DNA of 32,029 bases, from positions 1-32,029 of IMG/VR virus record IMGVR_UViG_3300025120_000286. The stretch is one strand, 5' to 3'. Source of the stretch: a virus. Positions 1 to 7,043 of the stretch are shown here, piece after piece. Below the pieces are notes generated by a model. The model had not been told where the DNA came from and searched no databases. It worked only from the letters and a program-made list of their open reading frames with translations. Both the position numbers and the translations under genes were made by a program. Each line of letters opens with the position of its first letter. Position 1 is the first letter of the stretch.

Positions 1-266
1 GTTATAACTTATATAACAGCTCTGGTCACTCAGACGGCTGTATAGCGTTTCAGTACGGTAAAAATAGCATAATGGACACAGTACGCTTACAACCACCACA
101 AAGTTTCGTAATTAAGCCTGAAGTAGGTAAATTACTATTATTCCCTTCTTGGTTACAACATATGGTTTACCCATTCTTTGGCGAAGGCGAAAGAAGAACT
201 GTAGCGAGTAACCTTAATTGTTGGGATATACAACAACAAACTACATCGACACAGGAGATGCAATGA
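1..266 (+). CDS. Putative 2OG-Fe(II) oxygenase, C-terminal part (5' end outside window)
   Basis: The reading frame is open from the window edge (frame of base 3), so the start lies upstream and about 88 C-terminal codons are visible. The end resembles the small phage 2-oxoglutarate/Fe(II) oxygenase family (2OG-FeII_Oxy_5-like). It has a hydrophobic strand ending in LLLFPSWLQHMV, where the His is the likely distal iron ligand, then an ERRTVASNL segment whose Arg would hold the 2OG carboxylate. The upstream HxD iron motif is not in the window. Such enzymes hydroxylate proteins or small molecules; in phages the substrate is usually unknown. It lies next to tail genes and overlaps the next gene by an ATGA junction. 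An in-frame ATG at 72 is internal to the domain and is unlikely to be the start. Confidence 0.7.
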   Translation, partial: YNLYNSSGHSDGCIAFQYGKNSIMDTVRLQPPQSFVIKPEVGKLLLFPSWLQHMVYPFFGEGERRTVASNLNCWDIQQQTTSTQEMQ

Positions 267-487
267 CAGAAGAAAGCAAAGCAAAAATAGGTGATAAAGA
301 AATATTAGAATCAGAAATGACTGATCAACAAAAATATTTAGCAAAACAAATAACTGATTTAAGAAATAAAGAATCAGAAATTAAATTCCAATTAGATCAA
401 ATTTCAGCAGCTTTGACTGTTTTTCAAAATACTTTTATAGCTTCAACTCAAGAAAAAGCTGATGAAGTTTTAGAAAAAGATAAATAA
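263..487 (+). CDS. Small coiled-coil protein, function unknown
   Basis: This encodes 74 residues, rich in Glu, Lys and Gln, with a heptad-like central stretch (roughly residues 20-60) that should form a coiled coil. I do not recognise a family. The ATG at 263 is preferred over the in-frame ATG at 218: it follows an AGGAG at 253-257 and overlaps the upstream stop as ATGA, the normal junction in this genome, whereas the 218 start would overlap the oxygenase by 49 bases. Similar-sized coiled-coil proteins sit beside tail and lysis genes in many marine phages, but no function can be assigned from the sequence. Confidence 0.65.
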   Translation: MTEESKAKIGDKEILESEMTDQQKYLAKQITDLRNKESEIKFQLDQISAALTVFQNTFIASTQEKADEVLEKDK

Positions 488-491
488 TAAT

Positions 492-674
492 ATGAAAGTT
501 TCTCAAGACCCACTAACAGAAATACGCACTCACGAACGTGAATGTGCTATACGTTACGAACATATAGAAAAACGTCTTGAAGAAGGTTCTGAAAAGTTTA
601 AAAGATTAGAAAGCTTACTTTGGGGGGTTTATCCTTTTATAATTGGTTCTATAGTTTTAACAAAATTTATATAA
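492..674 (+). CDS. Small tail-anchored membrane protein (XhlA-like architecture)
   Basis: Sixty residues: a charged amphipathic N-terminal region, including repeated Glu/Arg/Lys heptads at about 12-42, followed by one hydrophobic segment at about 43-59 (LLWGVYPFIIGSIVLTKFI). This charged coil plus C-terminal membrane anchor is the layout of XhlA-type haemolysin/holin accessory proteins, but I see no diagnostic motif. The start has no clear Shine-Dalgarno sequence; it follows the previous stop by four bases, so translation probably depends on coupling. It may be a lysis or membrane-attachment factor, or a virion-associated anchor. Confidence 0.55.
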   Translation: MKVSQDPLTEIRTHERECAIRYEHIEKRLEEGSEKFKRLESLLWGVYPFIIGSIVLTKFI

Positions 675-683
675 AACAAAAAG

Positions 684-2555
684 ATGCCTTTACAAAAATT
701 AATATTTAGACCAGGAATTAATAAAGAAGCTACTGACTACGCTAATGAGGGTGGTTGGTTTAATTCTAATTTAGTACGTTTTCGTAAAGGTTTACCTGAA
801 AAAATAGGTGGTTGGGTAAAAGCGGGTTCTAATTCTTTTCAATCCACAGCTAGAGCGTTACATGCTTGGGTTGATTTAGCAGGTACTAAATATTTAGGAT
901 TAGGTACTACTTGGAAATACTATGTAGTAGAGGGTGACGTTTATAGTGATATTACCCCTATACGAGCAACAACCACTAATGGAATTGTTTTTGCAGCTAC
1001 TAACGGTTCTTCAACTATAACCGCAACTGACTCTGATCATGGAGCAGTTACTGGAGATTTTGTAACTATATCAGGAGCAGCTTCTTTGGGTGGGAATATT
1101 ACTGCAGGAGTTTTAAATAAAGAATATCAAATAAATTCAGTACCAACACTTAACACTTTTACATTTGTAGCAACAGCTACAGCTAATGCCAGTGATAGTG
1201 GCAACGGTGGTTCGGGAGCAGATGCAGCTTATCAAATAAATGTAGGATTAGATGTTTATGTTCCTTCTACTGGTTGGGGTGCAGACTATTGGGGTGCAGG
1301 TACTTTTGGCAGTGTTTCTGCTTTAACAGCAACAAATCAATTACGTATTTGGTCTCATGATAATTTTGGTGAAGATTTACTTATAAATGCTCGTGGAGCA
1401 GGTGTTTTTTATTGGGATGAAAGCAATGGATCAAATAATAGAGCAGTAGCTTTGTCTGATTTATCGGGTGCTAATTTAACACCTACGTTAGCATTACAAG
1501 TTATGGTTTCCGATATAGATAGACATGTTATTTGTTTTGGTGCAAACCCTTTAAATGCAGGAGGCACTGCTAGAACAGAAGCACTAGACCCTATGTTTAT
1601 TGCTTGGAGTGATCAAGAAAACGTAGAAGAATGGGAACCATTACCAACAAATACTGCAGGATCGTTTAGACTTTCTGCTGGTTCAGCTATTGTTGGGGCT
1701 ATACGATCTAGACAAGAAACTTTAATTTGGACAGACACTTCTTTATATTCTATGACTTTTGTAGGACAACCTTTTACTTTTAGCGTAAATTTAGTAAACG
1801 AAGGAGTAGGTTTAGTAGGACCTAACGCTATGGTTAACACTCCTAAAGGTGTTTTTTGGATGGATAAAAAAGGGTTTTATACTTACACAGGACAAATTCA
1901 AGAGCTACCTTGTAGTGTAACCGAATATGTTTTTAGTGATTTAAATCAAATACAAAGTTATCAAATATTTGGTTTTGTTAATAAAGCTTTCGATGAAGTT
2001 GGTTGGTTTTATTGTTCAGCGAGTAGTACTTTTCCAGATCGATACGTTACTTATAATTATGAGGAAAATGTTTGGATGATTGGAGAACTTTCTAGAACGT
2101 GTTGGTTAGATGAGGGTATTTTTTCAGAACCAAAAGCTACAGAATCAATTAATGATGTAGGCTATATTTACAACCATGAAACAGGAGTAGATAACGATGA
2201 CGCAGCTATGACTAATGTATTTATAGAGTCTAGTGATTTTGATTTAGGTGAGGGAGATGATTTTCAATCGATAAGTAGATTAATTCCTGATATAAAATTT
2301 AATGGAGATGCTGATACAGGAGCTGATGGACAAACTTTAGATATTGTTTTAAAACGAAGAAACTTTCCTGGAGAAAGTTTAACAACCGCACTTACAACAG
2401 CGTGTACCTCAGTTACTACTAAAGTAAATACTAGGGTACGAGGAAGACAAGCGGTTTTAAGAATTCAATCTAATGATACAGATACTTCAGCTGTTGGTAT
2501 GAGTTTTAGATTAGGAGCTACGCGTATAGATGTACAACCCGACGGTAAAAGATAA
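684..2555 (+). CDS. Tail/head-completion structural protein (beta-rich, 623 aa)
   Basis: A 623-residue, beta-rich, Gly/Thr/Asn-rich protein without a signal peptide. The N-terminus (FRPGINKEATDYANEGGWF, then a VRFRKGLPEKIGGW stretch) is a recurring opening of a virion protein family in marine podoviruses. These are large propeller- or stopper-like proteins, compared by function with the P22 gp10 packaged-DNA stabilisation protein. A Thr/Ser/Ala-rich insert at about residues 95-180 looks like an immunoglobulin-like or fibre-like decoration. It is translationally coupled to the following fibre-like gene through TAATG. The structural assignment is fairly secure from family resemblance and context; the precise position in the virion is inferred. 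Confidence 0.65.
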   Translation: MPLQKLIFRPGINKEATDYANEGGWFNSNLVRFRKGLPEKIGGWVKAGSNSFQSTARALHAWVDLAGTKYLGLGTTWKYYVVEGDVYSDITPIRATTTNGIVFAATNGSSTITATDSDHGAVTGDFVTISGAASLGGNITAGVLNKEYQINSVPTLNTFTFVATATANASDSGNGGSGADAAYQINVGLDVYVPSTGWGADYWGAGTFGSVSALTATNQLRIWSHDNFGEDLLINARGAGVFYWDESNGSNNRAVALSDLSGANLTPTLALQVMVSDIDRHVICFGANPLNAGGTARTEALDPMFIAWSDQENVEEWEPLPTNTAGSFRLSAGSAIVGAIRSRQETLIWTDTSLYSMTFVGQPFTFSVNLVNEGVGLVGPNAMVNTPKGVFWMDKKGFYTYTGQIQELPCSVTEYVFSDLNQIQSYQIFGFVNKAFDEVGWFYCSASSTFPDRYVTYNYEENVWMIGELSRTCWLDEGIFSEPKATESINDVGYIYNHETGVDNDDAAMTNVFIESSDFDLGEGDDFQSISRLIPDIKFNGDADTGADGQTLDIVLKRRNFPGESLTTALTTACTSVTTKVNTRVRGRQAVLRIQSNDTDTSAVGMSFRLGATRIDVQPDGKR

Positions 2556-2920
2556 TGTCTAAATTGTTAGAAACAAAACTCCCTACTGCAATAGGACCTC
2601 TTTCTCCAGAAATTTTTAATAGATTAGTTAGGATACTAGAACTTAGTTTAAACAAAGTGGACGTTAATTCAACAGTTAATGTTAATGAAACTGAAAGAAA
2701 TCTTAATCAATTTAACACAGGAGATATAATTTGGAATTTAGCTACCCAACAACTTCAACTTTGGAATGGTAGTCAATGGGTTGATATATACTCAGGGACA
2801 GAAAAAGGTGTTCAAGGTAATGCTAAATTAGGAACGGTTAGTGTTTCTACAGGAGGAAATACTATTATAGCAATAGGTGAGGTAGCAACAGGATACGGCA
2901 CAGAAAACTGGTATACATAA
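2555..2920 (+). CDS. Fibre-like structural protein, small
   Basis: A 121-residue protein. After a helical N-terminal part (about 15-45), it carries a GDIIWNLATQQLQLWNGSQW segment, a short beta element common near the N-terminus of phage tail-fibre and baseplate proteins, and ends in a Gly/Thr-rich tail. There is no enzymatic motif. The start overlaps the stop of the 623-aa structural gene (TAATG), and the lysozyme gene begins two bases after its stop. It is probably a small fibre or head-tail connector accessory protein. The structural role is inferred from the motif and neighbours only. Confidence 0.5.
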   Translation: MSKLLETKLPTAIGPLSPEIFNRLVRILELSLNKVDVNSTVNVNETERNLNQFNTGDIIWNLATQQLQLWNGSQWVDIYSGTEKGVQGNAKLGTVSVSTGGNTIIAIGEVATGYGTENWYT

Positions 2921-2921
2921 T

Positions 2922-3365
2922 ATGAATATAGAACAACTTAAAAAAGATTTAACTTTAGACGAAGGGTGTATAAATAAAATCTATTTAGATCACTTACGTT
3001 TTCCAACACTAGGTATTGGTCATTTAATAACTAGTAAAGATGAAGAATCAGGTATGCCTGTAGGAACCGAAATCTCTGAAAAAAGAGTGTTTGAATGTTT
3101 TGAAAAAGACATAGAAATAGTATGTATAGAACTAGATAGAAACATGCCTTGGTGGAAAAATTTATCAGAAGAAAGACAATTAGTTATGGCTAACATGTGT
3201 TTTAATTTAGGAATGACTAGGTTAAGTAAGTTTAAAAAATTTTTAAAAGCTATGAAAGAAGGTAAGTGGGAAAAAGCATCTATTGAAATGATGGACAGTC
3301 GTTGGGCTACACAAGTTGGTGATAGAGCTGTAAGATTACAAAAACGAGTATTAACGGGAGATTAG
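2922..3365 (+). CDS. T4-type lysozyme / endolysin (GH24)
   Basis: A 147-residue muramidase of the T4 lysozyme (glycoside hydrolase 24) family, which cleaves the MurNAc-GlcNAc bond of peptidoglycan. The catalytic triad is visible: Glu14 in the DEG motif, Asp23, and Thr29 in the PTLGIGHL segment. These match Glu11, Asp20 and Thr26 of T4 lysozyme, with T4-like spacing. The C-terminal half has the usual helical features (a MANMCFNLG helix, and a SRWATQVGDRAVR segment near the end). The length is typical for the family. No signal peptide or N-terminal membrane anchor is seen, so release would need a holin, a candidate for which lies 0.7 kb downstream. Alternatively the enzyme could act from the virion. 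Confidence 0.92.
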   Translation: MNIEQLKKDLTLDEGCINKIYLDHLRFPTLGIGHLITSKDEESGMPVGTEISEKRVFECFEKDIEIVCIELDRNMPWWKNLSEERQLVMANMCFNLGMTRLSKFKKFLKAMKEGKWEKASIEMMDSRWATQVGDRAVRLQKRVLTGD

Positions 3366-3539
3366 ATGAAAGGTGTAAAACATTACAAAAAAGACGGTAG
3401 TGAATACAAAGGTAATTCGCATAAAATGCCGAATGGTAGTTTACATACGAATAAATCACATACTAAAACAAGTGTGAAATTATTTCATTTTAAAGATTTA
3501 AGTAAAAAAGCAAAACTAAGAGCTAAAGGGAAAGCATAA
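3366..3539 (+). CDS. Small basic protein with His/Lys-rich motif, function unknown
   Basis: A 57-codon ORF that starts directly after the lysozyme stop and ends in a TAATG overlap with the next gene, so it fits the operon exactly. The protein is Lys/His/Ser-rich and opens MKGVKHYKKDGSEYKG, followed by a HKMPNGSLHTNKSHTKTS stretch and a basic helical tail. Short proteins of this style sit next to the two basic proteins that follow in several marine phages, but I know of no assigned function. It lacks membrane segments. A packaged DNA-associated or head protein is possible; this is inference. Confidence 0.65.
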   Translation: MKGVKHYKKDGSEYKGNSHKMPNGSLHTNKSHTKTSVKLFHFKDLSKKAKLRAKGKA

Positions 3540-3730
3540 TGCCAAAAAAGACACATAAAACTAAAGACGGTAGAACCGCTAAAAAAGGACTTTATTATAA
3601 TATTAATAAAAAGAAGAAGGAAGGTAAAAAACCTCGCAAAAAAGGTGCTAAAGGAGCTCCTACGGCGGCAGATTTTAAACGTTCTGCTAAAACAGCTAAA
3701 AAACCTATAAAGAAAAAGAAAAAGAAATAA
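3539..3730 (+). CDS. Lysine-rich basic phage protein, function unknown
   Basis: Sixty-three residues, of which more than a third are Lys or Arg; the C-terminus is an almost uninterrupted lysine run. The N-terminal MPKKTHKTKDGRTAKKGLYY pattern recurs in small basic proteins of many tailed phages. Both ends overlap neighbouring genes by a single TAATG base, so the three basic proteins at 3366-4029 are made as a translationally coupled set. Strong positive charge suggests binding to DNA, RNA or the negatively charged capsid interior. No fold or catalytic feature is visible. Confidence 0.7.
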   Translation: MPKKTHKTKDGRTAKKGLYYNINKKKKEGKKPRKKGAKGAPTAADFKRSAKTAKKPIKKKKKK

Positions 3731-4029
3731 TGGCAACTGAGCGTAAAGAAAAATCTATACGCCGCACCACTAAAGGTAAGGGTGCTAATTACCGTAAAAC
3801 TAAATCAGGTGCTGGGATGACAGCTAAAGGTGTAAAAGCCTATAGAAAGAAAAATCCTGGATCTAAATTAAAAACAGCGGTTACAGGTAAGGTGAAGAAG
3901 GGAAGTAAAGCAGCAAAAAGAAGAAAATCTTACTGTGCAAGATCAGCGGGACAAATGAAAAAATTTCCTAAAGCAGCTAAAAACCCTAATTCAAGATTAA
4001 GACAAGCAAGAAAAAGGTGGAAGTGTTGA
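3730..4029 (+). CDS. Conserved basic phage protein (DUF6321-like)
   Basis: A 99-residue, strongly basic protein. The central SGAGMTAKGVKAYRKKNPGS segment, the KGSKAAKRRKSYCARSAGQM segment with a conserved Cys, and a C-terminal RKRWKC ending match a widely distributed phage family of unknown function (I recall DUF6321). It has no membrane segments or signal. It is the last of three consecutive basic genes and is followed after one base by a membrane-protein gene. The two cysteines (about residue 69 and the last residue) could bind metal or form a disulphide. A DNA-condensing or capsid role is plausible but unproven. Confidence 0.72.
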   Translation: MATERKEKSIRRTTKGKGANYRKTKSGAGMTAKGVKAYRKKNPGSKLKTAVTGKVKKGSKAAKRRKSYCARSAGQMKKFPKAAKNPNSRLRQARKRWKC

Positions 4030-4030
4030 T

Positions 4031-4339
4031 ATGGAAGAACCAATTAAAAAAAAGTTAGAGCTAGATATAGAGGTAACTCCCAATAACTTATCTCTAAATC
4101 CATTTCAAAAATGGATACATCTAGCTAAAACCGTAGACGCTTGGCGAATATTCCCCCGAGTTTTCGTTAGCGTCTACATCGTTTTGCTATACGAAGTAGT
4201 AACGTGGTTTATGACTTTGCCAGAACCAAATCTAGAACAATCAGCGTTAGTTTCGATAGTAGTAGGTGCTATGGCAGCAGTCTTTGGTATCTACGCAGGC
4301 ACCTCAGGGCAAAGCAAGACTTTTAAAGGCGAAGAATAA
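4031..4339 (+). CDS. Small membrane protein, holin candidate
   Basis: A 102-residue protein with a charged, soluble N-terminus (about 1-38), two hydrophobic segments (about 40-62, after VDAWRIFPR, and about 72-92), and a short polar tail. Size, two membrane spans and closeness to the lysozyme gene are what is expected of a class II-type holin, which would release the endolysin through the inner membrane. Related proteins in marine phages are usually left unnamed. No motif proves holin activity, so lysis function is inferred. The next gene begins immediately after the stop codon. Confidence 0.6.
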   Translation: MEEPIKKKLELDIEVTPNNLSLNPFQKWIHLAKTVDAWRIFPRVFVSVYIVLLYEVVTWFMTLPEPNLEQSALVSIVVGAMAAVFGIYAGTSGQSKTFKGEE

Positions 4340-4522
4340 ATGAAAATTTTTTTAACAGAGTTTCGTGTAGGTGCTTCTATTTATGAAGGTCCTAATATCG
4401 TTGCAGAATCTTTTGAAGAGGCTGAAGAACAAGCAGAAGTTTTTAATGTAATCGTTATTGGTATTTTAGATACCGATTTTGAAATAACTGATGTAGAGAA
4501 ATGGAAACCTACTTTACATTAA
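4340..4522 (+). CDS. Small acidic protein, function unknown
   Basis: Sixty residues, acidic, predicted beta-alpha-beta: MKIFLTEFRVG strand, EGPNIVAESFEEAEEQAEVF helix, then a VIVIGIL strand. This is a compact ferredoxin-like or small phage accessory fold that I have seen as an unnamed protein in many marine phages. It overlaps the next gene by 22 bases and begins directly after the holin candidate. No function can be given. Confidence 0.6.
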   Translation: MKIFLTEFRVGASIYEGPNIVAESFEEAEEQAEVFNVIVIGILDTDFEITDVEKWKPTLH

Positions 4523-4797
4523 TAGCTGAGCTAGGTGTTCCTATTGCAGGAGCCTTAACTATGGCGTATTTTATCTTTTTAATTATGAAACAACTTATGA
4601 ATGGTTTAGTTGCAGAAATTAAAACCGTTCAAGGTATTACTAAAATGTTAATTACTAGAGCTTCTATAATGAACAACGATATTATAAGAATAGATACTAG
4701 TGTATCTTCAGCTTTAAATTTAAAACCTGATTTAGATAGAATTGCTAGAGCAGAAAATTTTGTTGAAGACGGCAAAATAGATGCTCGTAGAGATTAA
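4501..4797 (+). CDS. Membrane-anchored coiled-coil protein, first of a tandem pair
   Basis: Ninety-eight residues with one N-terminal hydrophobic segment (about 5-30, LGVPIAGALTMAYFIFLIM), followed by an amphipathic helical region. Its LIAELGVP, AYFIFLI, VAEIKTV and DIIRIDTSV elements line up with the protein encoded directly downstream, so the two genes are diverged tandem duplicates. The layout (N-terminal membrane anchor, cytoplasmic coil) resembles BhlA-type holin-like proteins, but there is no family-specific signature. It starts inside the previous gene and ends in a TAATG overlap with its paralogue. Confidence 0.62.
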   Translation: METYFTLIAELGVPIAGALTMAYFIFLIMKQLMNGLVAEIKTVQGITKMLITRASIMNNDIIRIDTSVSSALNLKPDLDRIARAENFVEDGKIDARRD

Positions 4798-5051
4798 TGG
4801 ATATAGTAAAACTAGTTTCAGAGTTTGGTTTCCCTGTGGTAATGGTGATAGGGTTGGGTTATTTTGTTTATTATGTTTGGCAAACTATAACTAAAACTAT
4901 TGACCCAGCAGTAGCTGAAATGAAAACCACTATAATAAGACTTACTGATCAATTAAGATTATTAGATCAAGACATGATAAGGCTTAAAGAAAAAGTAAAT
5001 ACTGTTTTAGAACTAAAAGAAGATGAGAAAAAGAAAGAAAACAAAAGCTGA
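4797..5051 (+). CDS. Membrane-anchored coiled-coil protein, second of a tandem pair
   Basis: Eighty-four residues: an N-terminal membrane segment at about 5-30 (FGFPVVMVIGLGYFVYYVW) and a long amphipathic helix with regular hydrophobic spacing (LTDQLRLLDQDMIRLKEKV). It ends in a Lys/Glu-rich tail. It is a paralogue of the preceding gene and resembles BhlA-like small phage membrane proteins that are common in uncultured marine phages. Its 3' end overlaps the csgF-like gene by 29 bases, so the last phage housekeeping gene and the first curli gene are physically interlocked. Lysis or envelope function is inferred. Confidence 0.62.
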   Translation: MDIVKLVSEFGFPVVMVIGLGYFVYYVWQTITKTIDPAVAEMKTTIIRLTDQLRLLDQDMIRLKEKVNTVLELKEDEKKKENKS

Positions 5052-5520
5052 CGAACAAGTAGAAAATTTGTTCTTAGTTATTATGGTTACTACAATGTTA
5101 GTTTTAGGTCTATACAGTGCTTTTATTGATGCTGACCAAATAACCCATAAATTTAAATCACCAAGTTTTAATGGTGAAGGTACTTCTAGTCATTATCTTA
5201 CAATTGAAAATCAAGAATTTAGTCGTAAATTAACAATTAAAGAAGAAATTAAAGCTTTACAAGATGAAATAGAACGAGAAAAAGAAAATAGCACATTAGC
5301 TAGGTTTATGAGAAACCTTGAATCAAGAGTCTATGCTGAACTTTCTAGACAGTTAGTAGATAACCTGTTTGGTGAAACACCTCAAAGTTCTGGTACAATA
5401 CAATTAGAAGGAAACACGATTCAATATACAAGTGATGGTGTTACATTAACATTAAAAATAACCGAGGAAGATGGAACAGTTACTGAAATTACGATACCTA
5501 TCGGTACTTTTACTTTCTAG
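5023..5520 (+). CDS. csgF: CsgF-like curli secretion accessory protein
   Basis: A 165-residue exported protein similar in layout to CsgF, which in E. coli (138 aa) plugs into the outer-membrane CsgG pore and links secretion to curlin nucleation. A hydrophobic signal or anchor spans about 16-35. Directly after it comes THKFKSPSFNGEG, which matches the FxFRNPxFGG signature at the mature CsgF N-terminus, the part that inserts into the CsgG channel. A helical region (about 70-120) and a C-terminal strand pair (GTIQLEGNTIQY, then VTLTLKITEEDGTVTEITIP) follow, as in CsgF. The very basic N-terminus (RKRKK) and longer middle helix differ from E. coli. It overlaps csgG by 50 bases, which supports the assignment. 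Confidence 0.85.
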   Translation: MRKRKKTKADEQVENLFLVIMVTTMLVLGLYSAFIDADQITHKFKSPSFNGEGTSSHYLTIENQEFSRKLTIKEEIKALQDEIEREKENSTLARFMRNLESRVYAELSRQLVDNLFGETPQSSGTIQLEGNTIQYTSDGVTLTLKITEEDGTVTEITIPIGTFTF

Positions 5521-6292
5521 TTGTTCGTTATTTCAACAGCTTGAAGATACTTACGAACAACGATTTGAAAATCTTGATGTAGTTTCTATCCAGGAGTTAC
5601 AGTCTGTTGCTTTACGTGATGTAGAAGTTCCTGAAGTTAGTCCTGTGGTTGCTGTATATCCAACAGCTTTTACTGACCAAACAGGGCAACGTAAAAGTAA
5701 TAGTGAATTTGCTTTATTCAGCACCGCAATAACCCAACAACCCAATGCATTACTAATAAGAGCATTAAAACACGCAGGAAACGGTAATTTCTTTAGAGTA
5801 GTAGAAAGAGTTGGTTTAGATAATTTAACTAAAGAAAGGCAATTAATACGTTCCGCTAGAGAACAATTTGCTAATGAAGAAGAAAAGAAAAAACAATTAG
5901 CACCTTTATTGTTTGCAGGTATTTTAATCGAGGGTGCTGTAATTTCTTATGAAGCTAATTTAGAGTCTGGCGGTACAGGTGCAAGATATTTAGGGATTGG
6001 AAATAGTATTCAGTACAGAGAAGACAACATAACAGTTAGTTTACGTATGGTCTCTGTAGCTACAGGAGAAGTTCTTTTAGAAGTATTAAGTCAAAAAACT
6101 ATATTTAGTTATGGTAAGTCGGAAGATGTTTTTAAATTTGTTGAGTTAGGCACAGAGCTTGTAGAAATAGAATTAGGTAATGCTAGAAACGAATCATCAA
6201 CAATAGCTTTAATGAAAGCAATAGAAGGTGGTGTTTTAGAAATTATAAAACAGGGCTATAAAAGAAAATTTTGGGTTTTACAAAAAGATTAA
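5471..6292 (+). CDS. csgG: CsgG-like outer-membrane curli secretion channel lipoprotein
   Basis: A 273-residue protein (E. coli CsgG is 277) of the CsgG family, which forms a nonameric outer-membrane pore for export of unfolded curlin subunits. A lipoprotein signal peptide ends in LLSSC with Cys18 as the acylated residue. Family landmarks follow in order: AVYPTAFTDQTGQ (about 61-73), FSTAITQQPNALLIRALK (83-100), ERVGLDNLTKERQLIRSARE (112-131), ILIEGAVISYEANLESGG (151-168), ARYLGIG (171-177), an NITVSLRMVSVATGEVL strand, and a C-terminal FWVLQ. The eyelet region before FSTA lacks the E. coli Tyr51 and has a one-residue insertion. The short overlap with csgF and the curlin-like gene downstream give strong context. 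Confidence 0.93.
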   Translation: MEQLLKLRYLSVLLLSSCSLFQQLEDTYEQRFENLDVVSIQELQSVALRDVEVPEVSPVVAVYPTAFTDQTGQRKSNSEFALFSTAITQQPNALLIRALKHAGNGNFFRVVERVGLDNLTKERQLIRSAREQFANEEEKKKQLAPLLFAGILIEGAVISYEANLESGGTGARYLGIGNSIQYREDNITVSLRMVSVATGEVLLEVLSQKTIFSYGKSEDVFKFVELGTELVEIELGNARNESSTIALMKAIEGGVLEIIKQGYKRKFWVLQKD

Positions 6293-6300
6293 AAAAAGTT

Positions 6301-6318
6301 ATGATGGGACGGTCATGA
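6301..6318 (+). other. Five-codon leader micro-ORF upstream of the curlin-like gene
   Basis: After an AAAAAAAGTT leader at 6291-6300 there is an ATG ATG GGA CGG TCA TGA reading frame whose stop overlaps the ATG of the curlin-like gene at 6315 (ATGA). This could couple translation of the curlin-like gene to initiation at the A-rich leader. It may equally be chance, since the ORF is only five codons and no conservation data are available. Confidence 0.3.
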
Positions 6319-7043
6319 TAAAGAAGTTTGTACTATCTTTGCTATTGTTTACGTTATTTCCATTGTTTGCAGCGGATAATGAAATATATGTAGACCAATC
6401 AGGAACAGGGGCGAATATAGACCTTGAACAATTAGGCGTATCTAATATTATAGGTGGTTTAGGTTCTTCTGCAGGAAATTTAACTGCTTTTGATTTAGAC
6501 GGCACAAGCATGACTTTAGACATAAACATGATTGGTGCTACTAATAAATTTTTAGGAGACATCACAGCGAATAGTTTTACAGGGTTATATAACTTCACAG
6601 GATCAACAAATACTTTTACAATTCAAGTAGACCCTACAAATACATACGGAGCTAATAGTTCTAATCAAAACATAGCAGTTACAGGAGCAGGAAACACGTT
6701 TACGCTTAATCAAGCAACAACAGCCTTAGCTGCAACTTTAGATTTAGATTGGATTATTCAAGGTTCTAACAACACTGTAACGTCTAATATTAATATTGAC
6801 GGTGCAACTAACTACATGGATATAGACGGTAGTGATAACACAGTTAATTACACAGGAACAGGTGTTAATGCATCAGCGGGTGGTTACTTTTATTTAGATC
6901 ATACAGGCGGACAAAGAACGTTTAACATTCAACAACTGAGTACTTTAGATAATGACTGGCTTAAAATTTTATCAGTTGGCGGTAACGCTTCTTCTACTGT
7001 CTGTGTCGTTCAAAACGATCAAGGCACAAGCACCTCTTGTTGA
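6315..7043 (+). CDS. Secreted curlin-like (CsgA/CsgB-type) repeat protein
   Basis: A 242-residue protein with a clear Sec signal peptide (MIKKF, then a hydrophobic run to about residue 19, cleavage near AADN). The mature part is Gly/Asn/Thr/Gln-rich with poorly conserved strand-turn repeats of the type found in curlins: NEIYVDQSGTGANIDLEQLG (22-41), GNTFTLNQ (126-133), NNTVTSNINIDG (152-163), DNTVNYTG (174-181) and FNIQQL (203-208). It ends with two Cys (VCVVQ and STSC). It lies immediately downstream of csgF and csgG homologues, so it is the probable export substrate. The repeats are looser than in E. coli CsgA, so a surface adhesin or a minor, nucleator-like subunit is more likely than a canonical fibre subunit. 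Its last 92 bases overlap the FecR-domain gene. Confidence 0.72.
   Translation: MIKKFVLSLLLFTLFPLFAADNEIYVDQSGTGANIDLEQLGVSNIIGGLGSSAGNLTAFDLDGTSMTLDINMIGATNKFLGDITANSFTGLYNFTGSTNTFTIQVDPTNTYGANSSNQNIAVTGAGNTFTLNQATTALAATLDLDWIIQGSNNTVTSNINIDGATNYMDIDGSDNTVNYTGTGVNASAGGYFYLDHTGGQRTFNIQQLSTLDNDWLKILSVGGNASSTVCVVQNDQGTSTSC

Noticed and set aside
218-262. Longer start for the small coiled-coil protein at ATG 218
   Set aside because: The ATG at 263 has AGGAG and a standard ATGA overlap; the longer form overlaps the upstream domain by 49 bases.
3485-3736. Minus-strand ORF resembling a membrane protein (Phe/Leu-rich)
   Set aside because: Antisense of the lysine-rich genes; AAA/AAG on the plus strand reads as Phe/Leu.
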